A DNA stretch of 64,000 nt. Origin: an uncultured Rikenellaceae bacterium (GTDB lineage Bacteria > Bacteroidota > Bacteroidia > Bacteroidales > Rikenellaceae). Shown here one piece after another: positions 33,416-42,041 of the stretch (its first letter is position 1; every line of letters begins with the position of its first letter). The notes beneath the pieces were generated by a model. It was given only the letters and a program-made list of their open reading frames with translations, was not told the origin of the DNA and made no database searches. A program made the translations under genes and the position numbers. The DNA lies in NCBI GenBank assembly GCA_944325305.1, contig CALUZO010000017.1, forward strand, positions 19,677 through 83,676, given 5' to 3'.

Positions 33416-35263
33416 CTATTGAACAGTGATTGTAAAATCATTACCGTAACATACCAATCCCCATTCCGTATTATAGAAAGTCCCGCCATTCTCCTTCTGC
33501 ATGAATCTGTAAGGCATTTGCAACAATGTCTGTTGCGAACCGTTCACCTTGTCGGCAAATGTCCATCCTTCGGTCTTGACAGCTCCGACAAACAACTTGA
33601 CGGCATCATAACCCCTGTATGCATACGGTGTAGGCAGCGTTCCGAAAGCACTGACAAACCTTTGGTCGAAATCAGCCACCCTCGCATCTCCTCGATCGAA
33701 ATGATACATCGACGGATAGCACACATTCAGCTTAAAAAACAATGACTTGTCAGCCTTGTCTCCAAACCGTCCCCAACCGGTTCCACCGAGAACCGTAATG
33801 CTGCCAGGCATCTGGCTACGTGCTACAAGATTCGAATGCACAGAACTTATAGCTGCAAGTATCTGATCGGTCACCAGCTCGTTGGTACACGACACTACGA
33901 TCAGATTATCTGCTTTGGGATCTATTACGCTCTCAAACGCGCCCTGTTCCATCCTGAGGGTTGCGCCATAATCAACATGTTTGTATCCGACCGGCAATAA
34001 AGGCTTGACAAACTGTTCGAACTCAAAATCCCTGTTGATTGTGGTCACAAACACGACCTTTTTATCCGGGCCGAAGAATTTTTTCATCTTTTCATACTTT
34101 GCCTGAGGATCCGGCGACATCTGGTAGAGCACCGGGCTTTGGGTCTTCTGGAATACCGCGAGCGGCGACACCATTACAACACGGTTTTTCTGGGCGTAAT
34201 CGAGGGCAGGGCGAACGTTATCCTCATAAATCGGTCCTATAATGATATCCGGAGTGCCGAATTCCCGTGAATCTACTATCCGCCGCACTTCATCGGTGGA
34301 ACGAGCAGTGTTAAACAACGACAGTTTCGTAGCAATGCCTTGATTCTTAAGATCTTCCAACCCAAGCAATGCACCCTGGTAAAATTCGAGAAAATTACGA
34401 CCTGCTGTCTGGTCCGTTCCTTCCAACGGCAGCAGCATGGCTATCTCGACAGTCTTAACATCCGAAAAATCCTTGACCGTAAGAGTTGTCCTGAGCACCG
34501 AATCCTCCGCCACGCGGTCTACATGGAGTAACGAATCGGTCACCGCTTCGAAGTGTTCGGGTTCAACGCCTTTGGGTCTGACCTTGATAAGCGCACCGGC
34601 TTTCAGCCCGTCGGTCAAGTTATTCAGTTCAATGAGCGTATCTTCCGTCACCCCGAACTGACGGCTCAGTGAATAGAGAGTCTCGCCGGGCTGTACAAGA
34701 TGGAATTCGTAATCTTCGGACACACTGTTCAGGGCATCCTTATATTCCTGCATTTGATTTTCGATCTGTTCCGGCGAAGCATCCCCTACACTTTTCTTGC
34801 GTATGTTTATTTTCTGCCCTATGGAAAGGTGTGCCGGATCGAGTCCTTCGTTGTCTTCGATCAGCGTATTGACCGGAATCTCATAGCGGCGCGATATTGC
34901 AAAAAGTGTCTCCCCCTGTGTCACGATATGCGTTTCGAACAAACGGGCCTGCTTGCGTTTGCTCATCTTGTCGAGTTCGTCATTCACAAACGGGATCTTT
35001 ATTACCTGATCCTCCCGGAGCCCATCCACAACATGCGGATTATTGGCAGTTATGGCTGATATAGGCACATCATAAAGCTTCGAAAGCGAATAAAATGTTT
35101 CGCCTTTGGCCACAGTATGGACATAATAACTCTCTCCGTCTATGGTCACTACGCTGGCCGACCTACCGTCCGTTGCTTGTCGCGGTTGTGACTGGAAAAG
35201 CTGGGCGCTGCACACCGATACGCTCACAGCAAACACCGATAATATCGTAAGTAATCTCCTCAT
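33416..35263 (-). CDS. LysM-repeat protein with receptor-like ligand-binding domain
   Basis: The protein has 615 residues. A signal peptide (MRRLLTILSVFAVSVSVCSA) precedes three LysM repeats: YYVHTVAKGETFYSLSKLYD (about 45), THIVTQGETLFAISRRYEIP (about 113) and FHLVQPGETLYSLSRQFGVT (about 193). The C-terminal part from about 275 (VEIAMLLPLEGT, GALLGLEDLKNQGI, IIGPIYEDNVRPALDYAQKN) is a type I periplasmic-binding-protein fold similar to LpoA or amino-acid receptors. A peptidoglycan-anchored sensor or synthase activator is an inference. Confidence 0.85.
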   Translation of the reverse strand: MRRLLTILSVFAVSVSVCSAQLFQSQPRQATDGRSASVVTIDGESYYVHTVAKGETFYSLSKLYDVPISAITANNPHVVDGLREDQVIKIPFVNDELDKMSKRKQARLFETHIVTQGETLFAISRRYEIPVNTLIEDNEGLDPAHLSIGQKINIRKKSVGDASPEQIENQMQEYKDALNSVSEDYEFHLVQPGETLYSLSRQFGVTEDTLIELNNLTDGLKAGALIKVRPKGVEPEHFEAVTDSLLHVDRVAEDSVLRTTLTVKDFSDVKTVEIAMLLPLEGTDQTAGRNFLEFYQGALLGLEDLKNQGIATKLSLFNTARSTDEVRRIVDSREFGTPDIIIGPIYEDNVRPALDYAQKNRVVMVSPLAVFQKTQSPVLYQMSPDPQAKYEKMKKFFGPDKKVVFVTTINRDFEFEQFVKPLLPVGYKHVDYGATLRMEQGAFESVIDPKADNLIVVSCTNELVTDQILAAISSVHSNLVARSQMPGSITVLGGTGWGRFGDKADKSLFFKLNVCYPSMYHFDRGDARVADFDQRFVSAFGTLPTPYAYRGYDAVKLFVGAVKTEGWTFADKVNGSQQTLLQMPYRFMQKENGGTFYNTEWGLVCYGNDFTITVQ

Positions 35264-35379
35264 TGGATAGACATATTATTTATTTTTCGACAAGAGAGGA
35301 TGTCTGTTTTACGTTCCGCATAACATGCAAATATTAGCCGTACCGTATCTCTGAATTTCCTCATTACATTCCGCAACGA

Positions 35380-35411
35380 CAAAGATAACGACTTTCAAAC
35401 GTTTTGCGCAA
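35380..35411 (-). promoter_or_regulatory. Promoter of the LysM protein gene
   Basis: Minus-strand TTG (35409-35411), 21 bases, TATCTTTG (35380-35387), in the gap after the exonuclease gene and about 117 bases before the start. Confidence 0.55.
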
Positions 35412-35416
35412 GGGAT

Positions 35417-36193
35417 TTATTTCTTCAAAACACTGTCCCGGAGGCGCAATTCCGTAATTACCTTCTTAGTATATGCCGGGAAATCACCATTCATCATCCA
35501 GGAATAGTAGCTCGGTTCCTCGCGAAAGACATCACATACAGGACGTCCCTTGTGCTTACCGAAGCCGAAACATTCCACTCCATTTTCGTTGTACACTATT
35601 CGACCGGCAAAATCGACACTGTTGTCTCGCTGCGAAAATTCGGAAAGAAAATCGACATCGTTCTGCAATTCTTCATGATAACGGTCCAACTGTGCTTTTA
35701 GTACTTCGTAAGTCGCCATGGTATCCGCTTCGGCCGAATGTGCATCCACCAATTCCTTTCCGCAATAGAATTTATATGCAGCTACAAGAGTACGCTGTTC
35801 CATCCTGTAGAAGATATTCTGCACATCGACAAACTTGCGTTTTTTGAGGTTGACATCCACTCCCGCTCTGAGAAACTCCTCGGCCAATACCGGGATATCG
35901 AACTTATTCGAATTGTATCCTGCCATATCCGCACCTTCGATCCATGCTGCAAGCGATTTTGCAATCTCTTTAAATTTCGGACAATCCTTTACATCCTCGT
36001 CACTTATCCCGTGAACGGCGGTAGCTTGCGGCGGAATAGGCATTTCCGGATTTATGCGGCGTGTTTTAACCTCTTTACGACCGTCAGGATGTACCTTGAC
36101 CATTGATATTTCCACAATCCGATCGACAACCGGATCGACACCCGTTGTCTCGAGATCGAGAAAAACTATAGGATTTTTAAGATTCAGTTCCAT
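35417..36193 (-). CDS. DnaQ-like 3'-5' exonuclease with C-terminal DUF3820-like module
   Basis: The protein has 258 residues from the ATG at 36193 (MELNLKNPIVFLDLETTG); an upstream TTG is rejected. DEDDh exonuclease motifs: DLETTG (D13, E15), AGYNSNKFDIPVL with the second Asp, and HSAEADT with the terminal His and Asp. The C-terminal stretch FGFGKHKGRPVCDVFREEPSYYSWM resembles DUF3820, which often follows epsilon-like exonucleases. It is a likely proofreading or repair exonuclease. In many Bacteroidales it lies directly after dnaN; here 650 bases of decayed sequence separate them. Confidence 0.9.
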   Translation of the reverse strand: MELNLKNPIVFLDLETTGVDPVVDRIVEISMVKVHPDGRKEVKTRRINPEMPIPPQATAVHGISDEDVKDCPKFKEIAKSLAAWIEGADMAGYNSNKFDIPVLAEEFLRAGVDVNLKKRKFVDVQNIFYRMEQRTLVAAYKFYCGKELVDAHSAEADTMATYEVLKAQLDRYHEELQNDVDFLSEFSQRDNSVDFAGRIVYNENGVECFGFGKHKGRPVCDVFREEPSYYSWMMNGDFPAYTKKVITELRLRDSVLKK

Positions 36194-36204
36194 TTTCACA
36201 AACA

Positions 36205-36231
36205 AACCGTCCGCAATCGACGCAGACGGTT
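36205..36231 (-). terminator. Terminator-like hairpin upstream of the exonuclease gene
   Basis: A 7-bp stem (36205-36211 with 36225-36231) is extended by two more pairs after a mismatch. On the minus strand it is followed by TTTGTTTG and by the exonuclease ATG only 11 bases on. It could end transcription of the decayed region or structure the exonuclease leader. Confidence 0.45.
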
Positions 36232-36234
36232 ATT

Positions 36235-36360
36235 TTAATTTTTTCGGTTTATTTTTTGCCGTACAGTCATCTGCACAGCCTCAGCGCCTTTTGATTTTTC
36301 AAACCCATAACCGTTGAGATCAGACCTCAAAGACACCCGTGTCGATTCATAATAATTCAT
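36235..36360 (-). CDS. Doubtful small basic ORF between dnaN and the exonuclease gene
   Basis: A 41-codon frame from the ATG at 36360 (MNYYESTRVSLRSDLNGYGF...) ends just before the terminator-like hairpin at 36205-36231. The frame stays open upstream to an ATG at 36423. A purine-rich GGGGAGG precedes the 36360 start, although this genome does not rely on such sites. No family is recognised. It may be a real small protein or part of the decayed region. Confidence 0.25.
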   Translation of the reverse strand: MNYYESTRVSLRSDLNGYGFEKSKGAEAVQMTVRQKINRKN

Positions 36361-36409
36361 GCGTCGTACCTCCCCTTTCATCGCCATCAACCCCTTGTTT
36401 CCCACACCA

Positions 36410-36842
36410 TTACAAGAGGACATTCACATCTGGTGCAAGAAAACATGAGACTGCGCATGCCTCTTCTTTCGATTCGCCCAAGAATTCCATATCTACACCG
36501 TCCAGCATCTCTTCACATGTACATTCTATCTGACCACAGGCTGCCTTTGACAAATCATGCAACATGACAATATCGCTTTTGTGTCCGAGAATCTCGCCGG
36601 AATGACATTCTGCAAGCTGTCTGCAAATGCTGCGTTGACATCTTTCGCCATCGAATCGACAGCATCAGCAGTCTCGTCTGTCACGGCATGCCATACCCGT
36701 CAAAAAAACACTCTGTCATCCCGTTGTTTCCATTCATGTTCACTTCAGCGCCCATCTCGGCCGTCTCCCTCACGCACCTCCCGCAAGACGCAAGACAAAG
36801 CACAGACACCATAAACAGAGCAATATACGGAATATGTCTAAT
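36410..36842 (-). pseudogene. Eroded lipoprotein gene (lost start, frameshifts)
   Basis: Reading leftward from 17 bases after dnaN, codon ATT at 36842 begins a frame RHIPYIALFMVSVLCLASCG, a convincing lipoprotein signal with lipobox LASC, followed by about 30 polar residues to a TGA. Protein-like coding then continues in a second frame (VTDETADAVDSMAKDVNAA) and a third (HSGEILGHKSD, then a 51-residue open end from the ATG at 36565: MLHDLSKAACGQIECTCEEM...) to a stop at 36410. This pattern fits a Cys-rich lipoprotein gene of about 145 codons with an ATG-to-ATT start change and two frameshifts. The 51-residue end could still be translated. No homologue is recognised. Confidence 0.5.
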
Positions 36843-36859
36843 GGGGCAGTTCGCGAATT

Positions 36860-37987
36860 CTAAGCGTTTATCATCATCGGCATGAGCAACATGAGAACCT
36901 CGCTGGTCTGCTTGTCGTCGTAAATCGGTTTGTAAACCCCCGCACGGGTCGAATCGGCCAACTCTATAAGTATGCTCGGAGTTTCGAGGTTACCGAGTAT
37001 CTCGATAAGAAAAGTAGACTTGAAGCCTATCGTCAAAGGAGCGCCGTCATAATTACATGAAAGCGTTTCGTGAGCCGAAACCGAAAAATCGAGATCCTGA
37101 GCAGTGAGTGTGATTTGATTGTCCGATATGTCGAATTTTATAAGGTTGGTGGACTGGTTCGAACACACAGCAACGCGCTTTACGCCGTTGAGCAGTTCCA
37201 CCCTGTCCACTATTACCTTATTGGGATTCGCCGTGGGTATAACAGCATTGTAATTCGGGTAATTTCCCTCTATCTGACGGCAGATGAGCGTAGCATTTGT
37301 GAGTGCGAACACCACATTCTTGGCATCGAATCTAACCTTAATATTACTATCCTCTTTGGGGAGGACATTACGTAGCAGATTGACCGGTTTTTTAGGCAAT
37401 ATGAAAGACGCCTCGTCCTTCACGTCGGAGGTCCCGGAAGCCACCCTGACAAGTTTATGAGCATCCGTGGCGACAAAAGTAGTCTTCCCGGGCTGCATGT
37501 CGACATATACACCGTTCATAACCGGACGAAGTTCATCGTCGGCGGTTGCGAAAACGGTCTTGTTGATACCGTTGAGCAGCGTATCGGGATCGAACTCGAG
37601 TTCACGCGAATCGGCACTCATTTCCGGCAATAAAGGGTAACTCATCCCTGAGGTTCCGGGAATATTGAGCGATCCGCTCTTCCAACTCACGGTTATTTCC
37701 CAAGTCGATTCATTTGCCTCGATAGTAAGCGGCTGTTCTGAGAATTCTTTCAGCAAGTCGAGCATCAATTTGACCGGAGCTGCTATCATACCCTCTGTCT
37801 CGATATTTTCGACCGGAATCACAGCCGTAAGAGTGGTCTCAAGATCCGATGCGGTTACCTTCAGTCTGCCTTCTTTGGCCTCCAAAAGAAAATAATCGAG
37901 GATGGGGAGAGTATTTTTACTGCTGACCACCTTCCCGGTCGTCTGAAGTACCGACAATAAAGCTGAACTCGAAATAACAAACTTCAT
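36860..37987 (-). CDS. dnaN: DNA polymerase III subunit beta (sliding clamp)
   Basis: The protein has 375 residues. Three clamp domains are visible from MKFVISSSALLSVLQTTGKV, through SADSRELEFDPDTLLNGINK and TDAHKLVRVASG, to the C-terminal KPIYDD...LMLLMPMMINA, where the M-x-M near the end belongs to the peptide-binding groove. It forms the ring dimer that tethers DNA polymerase III. It has its own promoter inside the tail of the upstream phosphorylase gene and is not linked here to dnaA. Confidence 0.97.
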   Translation of the reverse strand: MKFVISSSALLSVLQTTGKVVSSKNTLPILDYFLLEAKEGRLKVTASDLETTLTAVIPVENIETEGMIAAPVKLMLDLLKEFSEQPLTIEANESTWEITVSWKSGSLNIPGTSGMSYPLLPEMSADSRELEFDPDTLLNGINKTVFATADDELRPVMNGVYVDMQPGKTTFVATDAHKLVRVASGTSDVKDEASFILPKKPVNLLRNVLPKEDSNIKVRFDAKNVVFALTNATLICRQIEGNYPNYNAVIPTANPNKVIVDRVELLNGVKRVAVCSNQSTNLIKFDISDNQITLTAQDLDFSVSAHETLSCNYDGAPLTIGFKSTFLIEILGNLETPSILIELADSTRAGVYKPIYDDKQTSEVLMLLMPMMINA

Positions 37988-38058
37988 ATATTTAGTTTTT
38001 AGATGTTTACATAAAAAGCATATCCATACGGAACGACAACAACTACATGGATTACTGT

Positions 38059-38091
38059 CAAAGATAGTGATTAATCGCGAACAGCAGCCAA
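38059..38091 (-). promoter_or_regulatory. dnaN promoter
   Basis: Minus-strand TTG (38089-38091), 22 bases, TATCTTTG (38059-38066). The -33 half lies inside the last codons of the phosphorylase gene; the leader to dnaN is about 65 bases. Confidence 0.55.
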
Positions 38092-38952
38092 CTTATCAAG
38101 CGACATTGTTATCATTTTATCAACAAAAGGCTTATAATCCGTATTCATGCCTTTATCGACACGTTGTGCTATGATAGCACAGATAGTAGCGGCACGGTGC
38201 CCCATCAGACGGGAGAGACCGGCGAGAGCCGAACTTTCCATCTCGAAATTAGTGATCTTACGTCCGTTATACACGAATGACTCTATCTTTGAATTAAGAT
38301 CCGGGTCGGCAGGCTCCAAACGCACCCATCGCCCCTGCGGACCGTAAAACCCAGGTGCCGAGACAGTAATGCCATCTATTGTCGAATCGGCGAATAGCTT
38401 TCGCAGATCCTCGTCGGCATTGACAAAATAGGGTTTTGTCAACAGCCTGCCCCATTGCGTATGCTCCATAAATGCCTGTTCCATTGCAAGATCGCATACC
38501 TCATCTCGACCTTTGTAGAAATTCAGCAGTCCGTCGAAACCTACGGAGGTCCTGGCAAAAACCAAATCCCCAATCTTTACATCCGGCTGCAAAGCGCCTG
38601 AAGTTCCCAAACGCAAAAGAGTAAGAGTGGTCTTCTGCTTTTTTTCAGTTCTGGTTTCAAAATCCACATTGAAAAGAGCATCAAGCTCGGTCACCACTAT
38701 ATCTATATTATCAGTTCCGATGCCTGTCGATAAGACAGTGATTCTCTTACCGTTATAGATGCCTGTTGTCGAGACGAATTCACGATTGGCCGAGCGCGAT
38801 TCTATGACATCGAAATAGGATGCCACCACATCCACGCGCCCAGGATCACCCACCAAAACAACTGTTTCAGCCACCTGCCCCGGCAGCAGGTGCAGATGAA
38901 AAACCGAGCCATCGCCATTGATGACGAGCTCCGATGGCGGTATCTTTCTCAT
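38071..38952 (-). CDS. Nucleoside phosphorylase (uridine phosphorylase-like)
   Basis: The protein has 293 residues from the ATG at 38952; a TTG two codons up is rejected. PNP/UDP family signatures: VVLVGDPGRVDVVA, TVLSTGIGTDNIDIVVTEL, LLRLGTSGALQPDVKIGDLV and NFEMESSALAGLSRLMGHRAATICAI, where MES binds the ribose. It cleaves a nucleoside with phosphate to base and ribose-1-phosphate, feeding salvage. The base preference, probably uridine, is from family resemblance. Confidence 0.9.
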   Translation of the reverse strand: MRKIPPSELVINGDGSVFHLHLLPGQVAETVVLVGDPGRVDVVASYFDVIESRSANREFVSTTGIYNGKRITVLSTGIGTDNIDIVVTELDALFNVDFETRTEKKQKTTLTLLRLGTSGALQPDVKIGDLVFARTSVGFDGLLNFYKGRDEVCDLAMEQAFMEHTQWGRLLTKPYFVNADEDLRKLFADSTIDGITVSAPGFYGPQGRWVRLEPADPDLNSKIESFVYNGRKITNFEMESSALAGLSRLMGHRAATICAIIAQRVDKGMNTDYKPFVDKMITMSLDKLAAVRD

Positions 38953-39034
38953 AACCAATATTTTTATTTTTTAACTTTGAATATTACCATAAAAGTAGCT
39001 ACTTTGCACAATAATTTCAGCAAAATTCAATAAA

Positions 39035-40417
39035 ATGACACTAATAAAATCCATTTCCGGCATCCGCGGCACCATAGGCGGCAACGAAGGGGAGAACCTC
39101 ACCCCACCCGACATACTCAGATTCACATCGGCATACGCCGCATGGCTCCATAACCAAAACAACGGCAAACACATAAAAGTAGTCATAGGACGTGATGCCC
39201 GCATCTCGGGAGAAATGGCGAACAGCATCATAGAAGGTACCCTACTGGGATGTGGCGTCGATGTAATCAATGTCGGACTATGCACCACTCCAGGCGTAGA
39301 AATGGCTGTAACGCATTACGGTGCAGATGGCGGCATCATCATAACAGCAAGCCATAATCCACGACAATGGAACGCATTGAAAATGCTCGACGACAAAGGC
39401 GAATTCCTTAACGCCGAGGCTGGAAAAGAAGTACTGAAAATGGCCTCCACGACCGACATGAAATATCCGGACATAAACGGCATTGGGAAAGTATTACTAA
39501 GGGAAACATTTGATGATCACCATATAAACGCCGTATTATCTTTACCGTTAGTTGATGTAAACGCAATTAAGAATCGGAAATTCAAAGTAGTAGTCGATGC
39601 AGTAAATTCGGTAGGAGGGATAGTAATTCCAAAGCTGCTATCTAAACTTGGAATTGAAGTAATACGCCTTAACTGCCAGGCTAACGGCGAATTCGCACAT
39701 AACCCTGAACCGCTTCCGGAAAACCTCACCGAAATATCTGCTGCGGTAGTGGCAGAACGCGCCGACCTGGGTATCGTGGTCGATCCGGACGTAGATCGAC
39801 TCGCGTTCGTAAGCGAAGACGGTTCCATGTTCGGAGAAGAGTACACTCTCGTTGCGGTTGCCGATTACGTTCTATCCCATACGCCCGGCAATACCGTCTC
39901 GAATCTCAGTTCGACACGCGCCTTACGCGACATCACACAACAGCACGGATGTTCGTATGCCGCAGCAGCTGTGGGCGAAGTGAACGTGGTGGCTAAAATG
40001 AAAGAAACCGGAGCCGTAATAGGTGGCGAAGGCAATGGCGGAGTCATCTACCCGGCTCTTCATTACGGCCGCGACGCACTTGTAGGCACTGCACTATTCC
40101 TTACGCATCTTGCAAAAACAGGGAAAAGCATGACAGCCTTACGGGCTACCTACCCCGAATATTATATTTCCAAAAACAAGATCGAACTCACTCCAGACAT
40201 CGACGTCGATGAGGTGCTATCAAAAATAAAATCAAAATACGCTCACGAAAACGTGAACGACATAGACGGAGTGAAGATTGACTTTGCTGACAGTTGGGTG
40301 CACCTGCGGAAATCGAATACAGAACCCATAATCCGTATATACAGCGAAAATCGGAACAAACCTTTGGCCGACGCTCTGGCTGAAAAAATAATAGATGAAA
40401 TAAGGGCCTTGATTTAG
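39035..40417 (+). CDS. glmM: Phosphoglucosamine mutase (alpha-D-phosphohexomutase)
   Basis: The protein has 460 residues. Family motifs in order: SGIRGTIGG, VVIGRDARISG, the phosphoserine loop TASHNPRQWNALK (Ser near 107), metal loop VDPDVDRLAF, sugar loop GGEGNGGVIYP and phosphate-binding SNTEPIIRIYSE. It most likely interconverts GlcN-6-P and GlcN-1-P for UDP-GlcNAc; phosphomannomutase activity is possible. Codons in roughly 39480-39665 are visibly AT-richer than the rest of the gene. Confidence 0.9.
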   Translation: MTLIKSISGIRGTIGGNEGENLTPPDILRFTSAYAAWLHNQNNGKHIKVVIGRDARISGEMANSIIEGTLLGCGVDVINVGLCTTPGVEMAVTHYGADGGIIITASHNPRQWNALKMLDDKGEFLNAEAGKEVLKMASTTDMKYPDINGIGKVLLRETFDDHHINAVLSLPLVDVNAIKNRKFKVVVDAVNSVGGIVIPKLLSKLGIEVIRLNCQANGEFAHNPEPLPENLTEISAAVVAERADLGIVVDPDVDRLAFVSEDGSMFGEEYTLVAVADYVLSHTPGNTVSNLSSTRALRDITQQHGCSYAAAAVGEVNVVAKMKETGAVIGGEGNGGVIYPALHYGRDALVGTALFLTHLAKTGKSMTALRATYPEYYISKNKIELTPDIDVDEVLSKIKSKYAHENVNDIDGVKIDFADSWVHLRKSNTEPIIRIYSENRNKPLADALAEKIIDEIRALI

Positions 40418-40441
40418 AACCCTAATTGCTATTATACGGTC

Positions 40442-40505
40442 AGACTCCGGAACTACAAACCCTCCCGAGAGATTTTCTTCGGGAGGGTTTGTAGTTCCGG
40501 AGTCT
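40442..40505. terminator. 27-bp perfect hairpin terminator
   Basis: The arms 40442-40468 and 40479-40505 are perfectly complementary over 27 bp with a 10-base loop (GAGATTTTCT). It begins 25 bases after the glmM stop and lies between convergent glmM and tilS. It is the longest stem in the window. Confidence 0.82.
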
Positions 40506-40679
40506 ATTCGATACCGGGGGGAAGGCCCCCCCCGCACAATGCAATACTTCATCGCAATCAGGCCGATGTCACACCGTTCACTCACGGGACATCATCCGGC
40601 GCATGCTCCGGATTCACAGCCATATTCACATCCGGCCACGACAAGACTATCCTCCTAACCGATTCGACACACATCGCGG

Positions 40680-42020
40680 CTAAACCACCTCGCAAATTAC
40701 CTTCAACACATTCGTGGTAGTGTCGGTTACGCGATATGAATTGTCGATGCGGCGACCGACAACCCACACGATATGTCCGCCGCTCAATAGAACAAACTGG
40801 CATCTCTTTTCCGGGAGAGGAACCTTTTCGTCGACAAGATAATCACTGATCTTTTTCGTACCATTCATACCGAACGGCGTAAAAGAATCTCCCTCCTGCC
40901 AACGCCTGACCTCAAGCGGAAACTCGAGTTTGTCTGCATCAAACAGAGCAACATTTTTAGGTTGCACAAGCGTATCGACATCATCCACCTCCAACTTGTG
41001 GAACATAAGGATAAGATTCCCTGCATAGACTTTATCCGTCGTGCATTCGACCTGCACAGAGCACGGATCGTCCTCTTCGATGCATGCCACGATAATTTTC
41101 CCGCGATCGGTATAGGCCATGTAATCGCGGGCGTAAAATCTTTTGCCCGAAATTCCGTCTCTGAGAGTATTCATCAGCGAATCAACGACATCGCCCTTGA
41201 ACCCATACTTGCCGAGAAGTTCGTAAACCACAAAATTGAGAGGAAATCCGCTGTCTATTTTAGACGGATCAATGACAATCAATCCCTCTTCCCGGGTTTC
41301 GACTTCCGAACGGATACGCTCTATCGCATGCAAAATGAACAACTGGGTATCCGTCAGTCTTTTGACATTACCTACCATCACGCGAATGAAGTTCGGAGAT
41401 ATCTCCTTAATGCGCGGTATCAGTCCGAGACGTATCTTGTTGCGCAGATATTTCGTCGATTTGTTCGACGAGTCCTCACGGTATGGAATTTCTTTGGCCA
41501 TTGCATAATCCAGAATCTCCTTGCGCGAAGCGAAAAGCAATGGGCGAACAATCTTTCCGTTTACCATGCTGATACCTGTCAATCCTCTTAAGCCCGTCCC
41601 ACGCAACATGTTAATAAAAAAAGTTTCTATCGAATCGTCGGCATGATGGGCGATCGCTATCAGATCGTAGCCCTCTTTTTCGCACAGTTCCCGAAACCAG
41701 TCGTAACGCAGCCGCCTGGCAGCTATCTGAACCGATTCCCCGGTACGCTCCATCTCCCCGACGGTGTCGAACCGCACATTATAAAATGGCAAGCCATAAC
41801 GCGCGGCCTCTTTTGCGACCAGCACCTCGTCCTCGTCGGACTCTTCGCCGCGAAGCTGAAAATTGCAGTGGGCCACTCCGGCATTGTATCCGCACTCACT
41901 GAACAGCGACATCATAACCATCGAATCGACGCCTCCGCTGACAGCGAGCAATATACGTTGCGATCTGCTGAAGAGCGAATGCGACTTTACATAATCCTCA
42001 AACCGATCTATAAGTTCCAT
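40680..42020 (-). CDS. tilS: tRNA(Ile)-lysidine synthase
   Basis: The protein has 446 residues. The PP-loop SGGVDS (28-33) belongs to the ATP-pyrophosphatase domain, followed by AIAHHADDSIETFFINMLRGTGLRGLTG and the RPLL...ILDYA segment. The C-terminal tRNA-binding domains are present, with FTPFGMNGTKKISDYLVDEKVPL typical of TilS. It converts C34 of the CAU-anticodon tRNA-Ile2 to lysidine and is essential. It is the last gene of the leftward murB - GT2 - tilS run. Confidence 0.95.
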   Translation of the reverse strand: MELIDRFEDYVKSHSLFSRSQRILLAVSGGVDSMVMMSLFSECGYNAGVAHCNFQLRGEESDEDEVLVAKEAARYGLPFYNVRFDTVGEMERTGESVQIAARRLRYDWFRELCEKEGYDLIAIAHHADDSIETFFINMLRGTGLRGLTGISMVNGKIVRPLLFASRKEILDYAMAKEIPYREDSSNKSTKYLRNKIRLGLIPRIKEISPNFIRVMVGNVKRLTDTQLFILHAIERIRSEVETREEGLIVIDPSKIDSGFPLNFVVYELLGKYGFKGDVVDSLMNTLRDGISGKRFYARDYMAYTDRGKIIVACIEEDDPCSVQVECTTDKVYAGNLILMFHKLEVDDVDTLVQPKNVALFDADKLEFPLEVRRWQEGDSFTPFGMNGTKKISDYLVDEKVPLPEKRCQFVLLSGGHIVWVVGRRIDNSYRVTDTTTNVLKVICEVV

Positions 42021-42041
42021 ACCACGCTTGTTTATTTTAAA

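Noticed and set aside
40506..40679. Region after glmM terminator as a small gene
   Set aside because: Only frames antisense or out of frame to tilS exist; the C-rich stretch CCCCCCC has no coding look.
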